This document shows, in pieces, positions 60,922 to 64,000 of a stretch of DNA of 64,000 nt. Location of the stretch: positions 262,178-326,177 of the forward strand of contig MPNW01000056.1 in the NCBI GenBank assembly GCA_011800805.1, written 5' to 3'. The position numbers and the translations under genes are program-made. Each line of letters opens with the position of its first letter. Position 1 is the stretch's first letter. The notes beneath the pieces were generated by a model that saw only the letters and a program-made list of their open reading frames with translations, ran no database searches and was not told the origin of the DNA. Source of the DNA: Hirudo medicinalis. Lineage: Eukaryota > Annelida > Clitellata > Hirudinida > Hirudinidae.

Positions 60922-61555
60922 TAGTAAAAGTAGAAGTATTTGTTAAAAAATGTACTCAAGTAAAAGTATCACCATTTTAAAGTTACTTTAAAAGTAATAA
61001 GTAAAAGTACATAAGCTGATTCTAATAGTCATTCGTCAACCATCTTATGCTATTTTATTGCGATCGTAACATCATGTTTCAAACGTTACTATCTGAACTA
61101 ATGCATAGACCGTTAAACTACAAACTGTTGTGCGTTATATTCAAGCTCGTTGAAAAAAAAAGCTTTACCGAATTAAAGGAATTTAGGCTTATTCAATTCA
61201 CAAATTATTCTATTCTTTTTCATGATTACGGCGTAAAAGAGCTTGCCGCAAAAATGTTCTCACAACTTAAACATTTCTCCTCTTTCCAAATCCAAATGAG
61301 TGTTGCTTAGCCTTATCGCTCTTCTAGATTTTCCGGTATGGAATAATAAATATACACTATACAATAAAATTAGTGTAATTTTGTGAAACCAATCACATCA
61401 AAGGTTGTTTAGTTTTGTTTACATTACTTTGTAACACTTTGTGACGGACAAGTAACGAAGTAAAAGTATTTCCGAAAATCTTACTTCCTTACAAATATGA
61501 AGTACTGCGATTGTACTTAAGTAAAGTAACGCGTTACTTTTACTTCGTTACCAAA
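60922..61555. mobile_element. Non-autonomous element rich in AGTAAAAGTA at both ends
   Basis: The left end has tagtaaaagtagaagtat and aagtaaaagtatcacc and taagtaaaagtac. The right end has acgaagtaaaagtat and, inverted, cgcgttacttttacttcg. The terminal repeats and lack of a recognised product suggest a short DNA transposon or MITE inserted in a Gypsy remnant. An open frame at 61047-61310 has no motif. Confidence 0.55.
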
Positions 61556-61569
61556 CCAAACTGAAGGTT

Positions 61570-61860
61570 TTCCTGCCAGGATTTCGAACTGTATGGACGC
61601 CATCAGTGACTGGATATTCTGCAGTAGGCTCCAATTGAATGGTGGATGTGCACCTGAACTCTCTTTCAAATCGATCGTCATCTGCTCCGACCTGATCCAG
61701 CCAGTACAATATGTCCACAACCGTGGGATCTGGCTGGACTCAGACTGTTCTATGACCACTCACATCAACAAAACAACTCGCTCCTGCTATGAAGGGAAAT
61801 TCGCAGCATTGCCGCTCCATTCTCATGTGATGTGCGGAATAGAACGAACCCTTTGTCACT
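61570..61860 (+). mobile_element. LINE reverse-transcriptase fragment
   Basis: The + strand reads CMDAISDWIFCSRLQLNG, then after an internal deletion RGIWLDSDCSMTTHINKTTRSCY. These are the linked blocks of jockey/CR1-type RTs (RLxLNxxKTE ... LGVxLDSxLSM). Inactive. Confidence 0.8.
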
Positions 61861-62251
61861 GCATTTGGTACCACGAGCATTCTAAACGCTTCAAAGGGTT
61901 CAATTCCGATAGAAATGTTGAAAAATACTGGAGTATCATGTCTTATATTTATTTGAATATTTAGGCTAAACTTGAGTTACATTTTATTTCTTTTAATGAG
62001 AAATGCAACAAAGACAAAGATAAATTCGGTTGCAGATTGTATATGATTTTGATATGATATGACTTTATAAATATGTGTTCTTCATGTTTCGATATTTGGT
62101 AACTTTCTTAAATAGATAATTCGCGAAATGTGGTACATGATTTAGTTTTTTTTATTTTGCACAAACATATGTAATTGTTTACTTTCGCGATTGTGCATGT
62201 TTGTCCAGCAATATGGACGTATTCTAATCGTGGACAAATGCTTTTATCAAA

Positions 62252-63746
62252 ATGTCTACGTTGAGCCTCAAACAAATCTTAAATTTCTTGTGCTTGTGTA
62301 TTATTTTTTACGTACCTATTAATTTTTACTACTCATTTGGACCCTTCACACCTGCTATCGAAGAAATGAGCGCCATGGCTCCTACCGTCTACGATTTCGC
62401 TAGGTTGAAGTGGTCTTTCCTTGAGTATTTAACTTCGAAGCAAGTAAAATTTAAACATTGGAAGAGTTTTAATATTCTATTTGAGTATTCAATGCCCTGC
62501 AGGAATTTGATAATGCAGGAAGTCACATCATCGCGCGGAATGTCGACGCCTTTTTCAGAGCGAGAACATTTCCTGCACTTAAAGGCGAAGAAGTAACATT
62601 AGTAACACATGGCTCAGCCAAATATCTCCCCCAACTTTTAGACTTATCTCAGATTTGGGAGGGACCCTTATCTGCATCCATCTTTGTTACTCAAGATGAT
62701 TTTTATCCAACGTTGCAAATTATAAGTGCAATAATGAAGTGCAACAGTCCCATTGTCGAGAAGGTGTCATTGCATTTGGTTACTCCTTACACTGATGTTT
62801 TAATGAACTTTCCAACTTCCTTTTTGAATATTGGCTGCAAGGACATAAGGTTTGATTATTTTACAACTTACATATTGTTCCAATAGTCATGCATCTCACC
62901 AATTCAGAAGTGCCACTCAAAAGCATATCACATCATCTGACAATTACGAAATCCAAAAAGTGGAATATCCAAACAATTTACTAAGGAATGTCGGGTTGTC
63001 GGTATGCAGCAATGGTTTTGTCTTTGTCATAGACATGGACATGATCCCCAGTCATGGATTGAATAAACACTTCCAAAGAATGATTTCAATGAAGCCATTC
63101 CAAAGATTACAAAAATTTGCATATGTGGTTCCTGTGTTTGAAGCATCAGTTCAAGGAGTTTTTATGAATAAGGTCAGTTAAATGTTCTATACCCAATCAG
63201 GTTTATACTGATTTATAATATTATAAAAACAAAAACCTAAATATTTCCAGTCTGACCTTTTAGTTCTTGTAAGGAAGGGTTTTGTAAGACCATTTTATAA
63301 GCACCTGTGTGATAAATGTCAAGGAGCTACCAACTATGAAAAATGGATTAATCTTGAGAACAAAGCAGATTTGGATGGTGCTTATGAAGTATCTTGGAGA
63401 CCTTCATGGGAACCATTTTACATTTTGCCCTGGAATGCTCCAAAATATGATGAACGATTCAAGCAATACGGCTTCAATCGTATCAGCCATGTTAGTACAA
63501 TCTGATTCACCTCAGAAAATCTTTGTTAGAATGTTCTTAAATTTTCAGACTTGTGAAGTGTTTTTGTCAGGATACAGATTTATTGTCCTTAATAAAGCAT
63601 TTCTAATTCATGATGGATTCAAGTCAGAACAGAAATTTCACCACAACAAAAAGAATGATGAGATCAAAAATAGACAGAATTACAATTTGTTCCTAAGATC
63701 ATTGAAACAAAAATATCCTCAATCACTCATGAAGTGCAATATTTAA
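62252..63746 (+). CDS. B4GAT1: Beta-1,4-glucuronyltransferase 1
   Basis: Golgi type II membrane glycosyltransferase that adds glucuronic acid to primer xylose on alpha-dystroglycan, preparing it for LARGE. Five exons: 62252-62443, 62503-62849, 62887-63172, 63251-63490, 63549-63746; 1263 bp, 420 aa (human 415). A short cytoplasmic start and signal anchor (LNFLCLCIIFYVPINFYY) precede the catalytic domain. That domain has VEYPNNLLRNVGL, the metal-binding DxD as VIDMDMIPS, YVVPVFEA, VRPFYKHLCDKCQGATNYEKW, WEPFYI and DERFKQYGFNRIS. The end LNKAFLIHDGFK...FHHNKK matches human LNEGFLVHKGFK...FHPQK. Intron 1 is only 59 bp. No break seen. Confidence 0.95.
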
Positions 63747-63880
63747 TAACTCCTGAATTAAAATGACTAAGAAACATCACATAAATAAAATTTGCTTATT
63801 CTGCTGTCACTGAGCATTCAGAATTCATTTAATTATTGATTCAAAATACAGTTTTTGCATTATTGTCTGTAAGTAAAAAG

Positions 63881-64000
63881 CTAGTTCATTATGGCTTTGT
63901 GCATTCTTTCAAAGTGTTTCTTTAAATGAGCACCCCTTCCAAAGGCTTTGTCACATTTTTCACATTTAAATGGTCTTGTGGCTTCATGCACTTTCAAATG
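63881..64000 (-). CDS. C2H2 zinc-finger protein, 3' end only
   Basis: The minus strand at the window edge reads HLKVHEATRPFKCEKCDKAFGRGAHLKKHFERMHKAIMN and stops at 63881. It contains the end of one finger, a TRPFKC linker (TGEKPF type), and one full C-x2-C-x12-H-x4-H finger (spacing read by eye). The rest lies outside the window. Probably a nuclear DNA-binding protein; no finer assignment possible. Convergent with B4GAT1. Confidence 0.85.
   Translation of the reverse strand, partial: HLKVHEATRPFKCEKCDKAFGRGAHLKKHFERMHKAIMN

Overview
The window is AT-rich nuclear DNA from a ciliated invertebrate animal. Every confident gene is split by short to medium introns (about 55 bp to 2.5 kb) and matches metazoan families: histone deacetylase 3, two mitochondrial ribosomal proteins, a sperm-tail PG-repeat protein, an integrin alpha chain, two CDC50/TMEM30 flippase subunits, SRF, SRP receptor alpha, BBS2, a Ly6/three-finger protein and the glucuronyltransferase B4GAT1. 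An integrin demands a metazoan, and BBS2 plus the PG-repeat protein indicate cilia or flagella. I cannot name the phylum; compact genes and low GC would suit a tunicate, but that is a guess. All splice models were traced by eye. For ten multi-exon genes I list every exon. The exon sums of nine are exact multiples of three, and TMEM30-2 was joined by phase. SRP receptor alpha and the edge zinc-finger gene are only partly traced.

Layout: LINE debris (0.1-0.45 kb); HDAC3 (+, 1.2-4.9 kb); MRPS27 (+, 6.5-9.1 kb); an ODF3/SHIPPO-like gene (-, 9.9-11.9 kb); a collapsed tandem copy of the integrin gene with retroelements inserted in its 5' flank (13.3-16.05 kb); the 23-exon integrin alpha gene (-, 17.3-29.2 kb) with LINEs and SINEs in its introns; a candidate small membrane gene (-, 31.5-32.0 kb); TMEM30-1 (-, 32.8-34.9 kb) head to head with SRF (+, 35.5-36.4 kb); SRPRA (-, 37.1-40.7 kb); hAT and tRNA-SINE debris; BBS2 (+, 43.8-49.8 kb); MRPL23 (+, 51.5-52.9 kb); a Ly6 gene (+, 54.5-55.2 kb) converging on TMEM30-2 (-, 55.4-57.3 kb); a repeat-rich block with a 376-bp assembly gap (57.3-62.2 kb); B4GAT1 (+, 62.3-63.7 kb); and the 3' end of a C2H2 zinc-finger gene (-, window edge).

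The genes are housekeeping or ciliary and do not form a pathway cluster. The observations most worth following are (1) an unusual number of GC-AG introns, six of them forced by reading phase; (2) the integrin tandem duplicate that lost most of its body and fused its first exons to its last; (3) a SINE family that shares its 3' tail with a LINE in the same window; (4) an assembly gap flanked by 115 identical bases, probably a scaffolding artefact; and (5) a two-exon candidate gene for a small membrane-anchored protein. I found no convincing undescribed multi-gene system.
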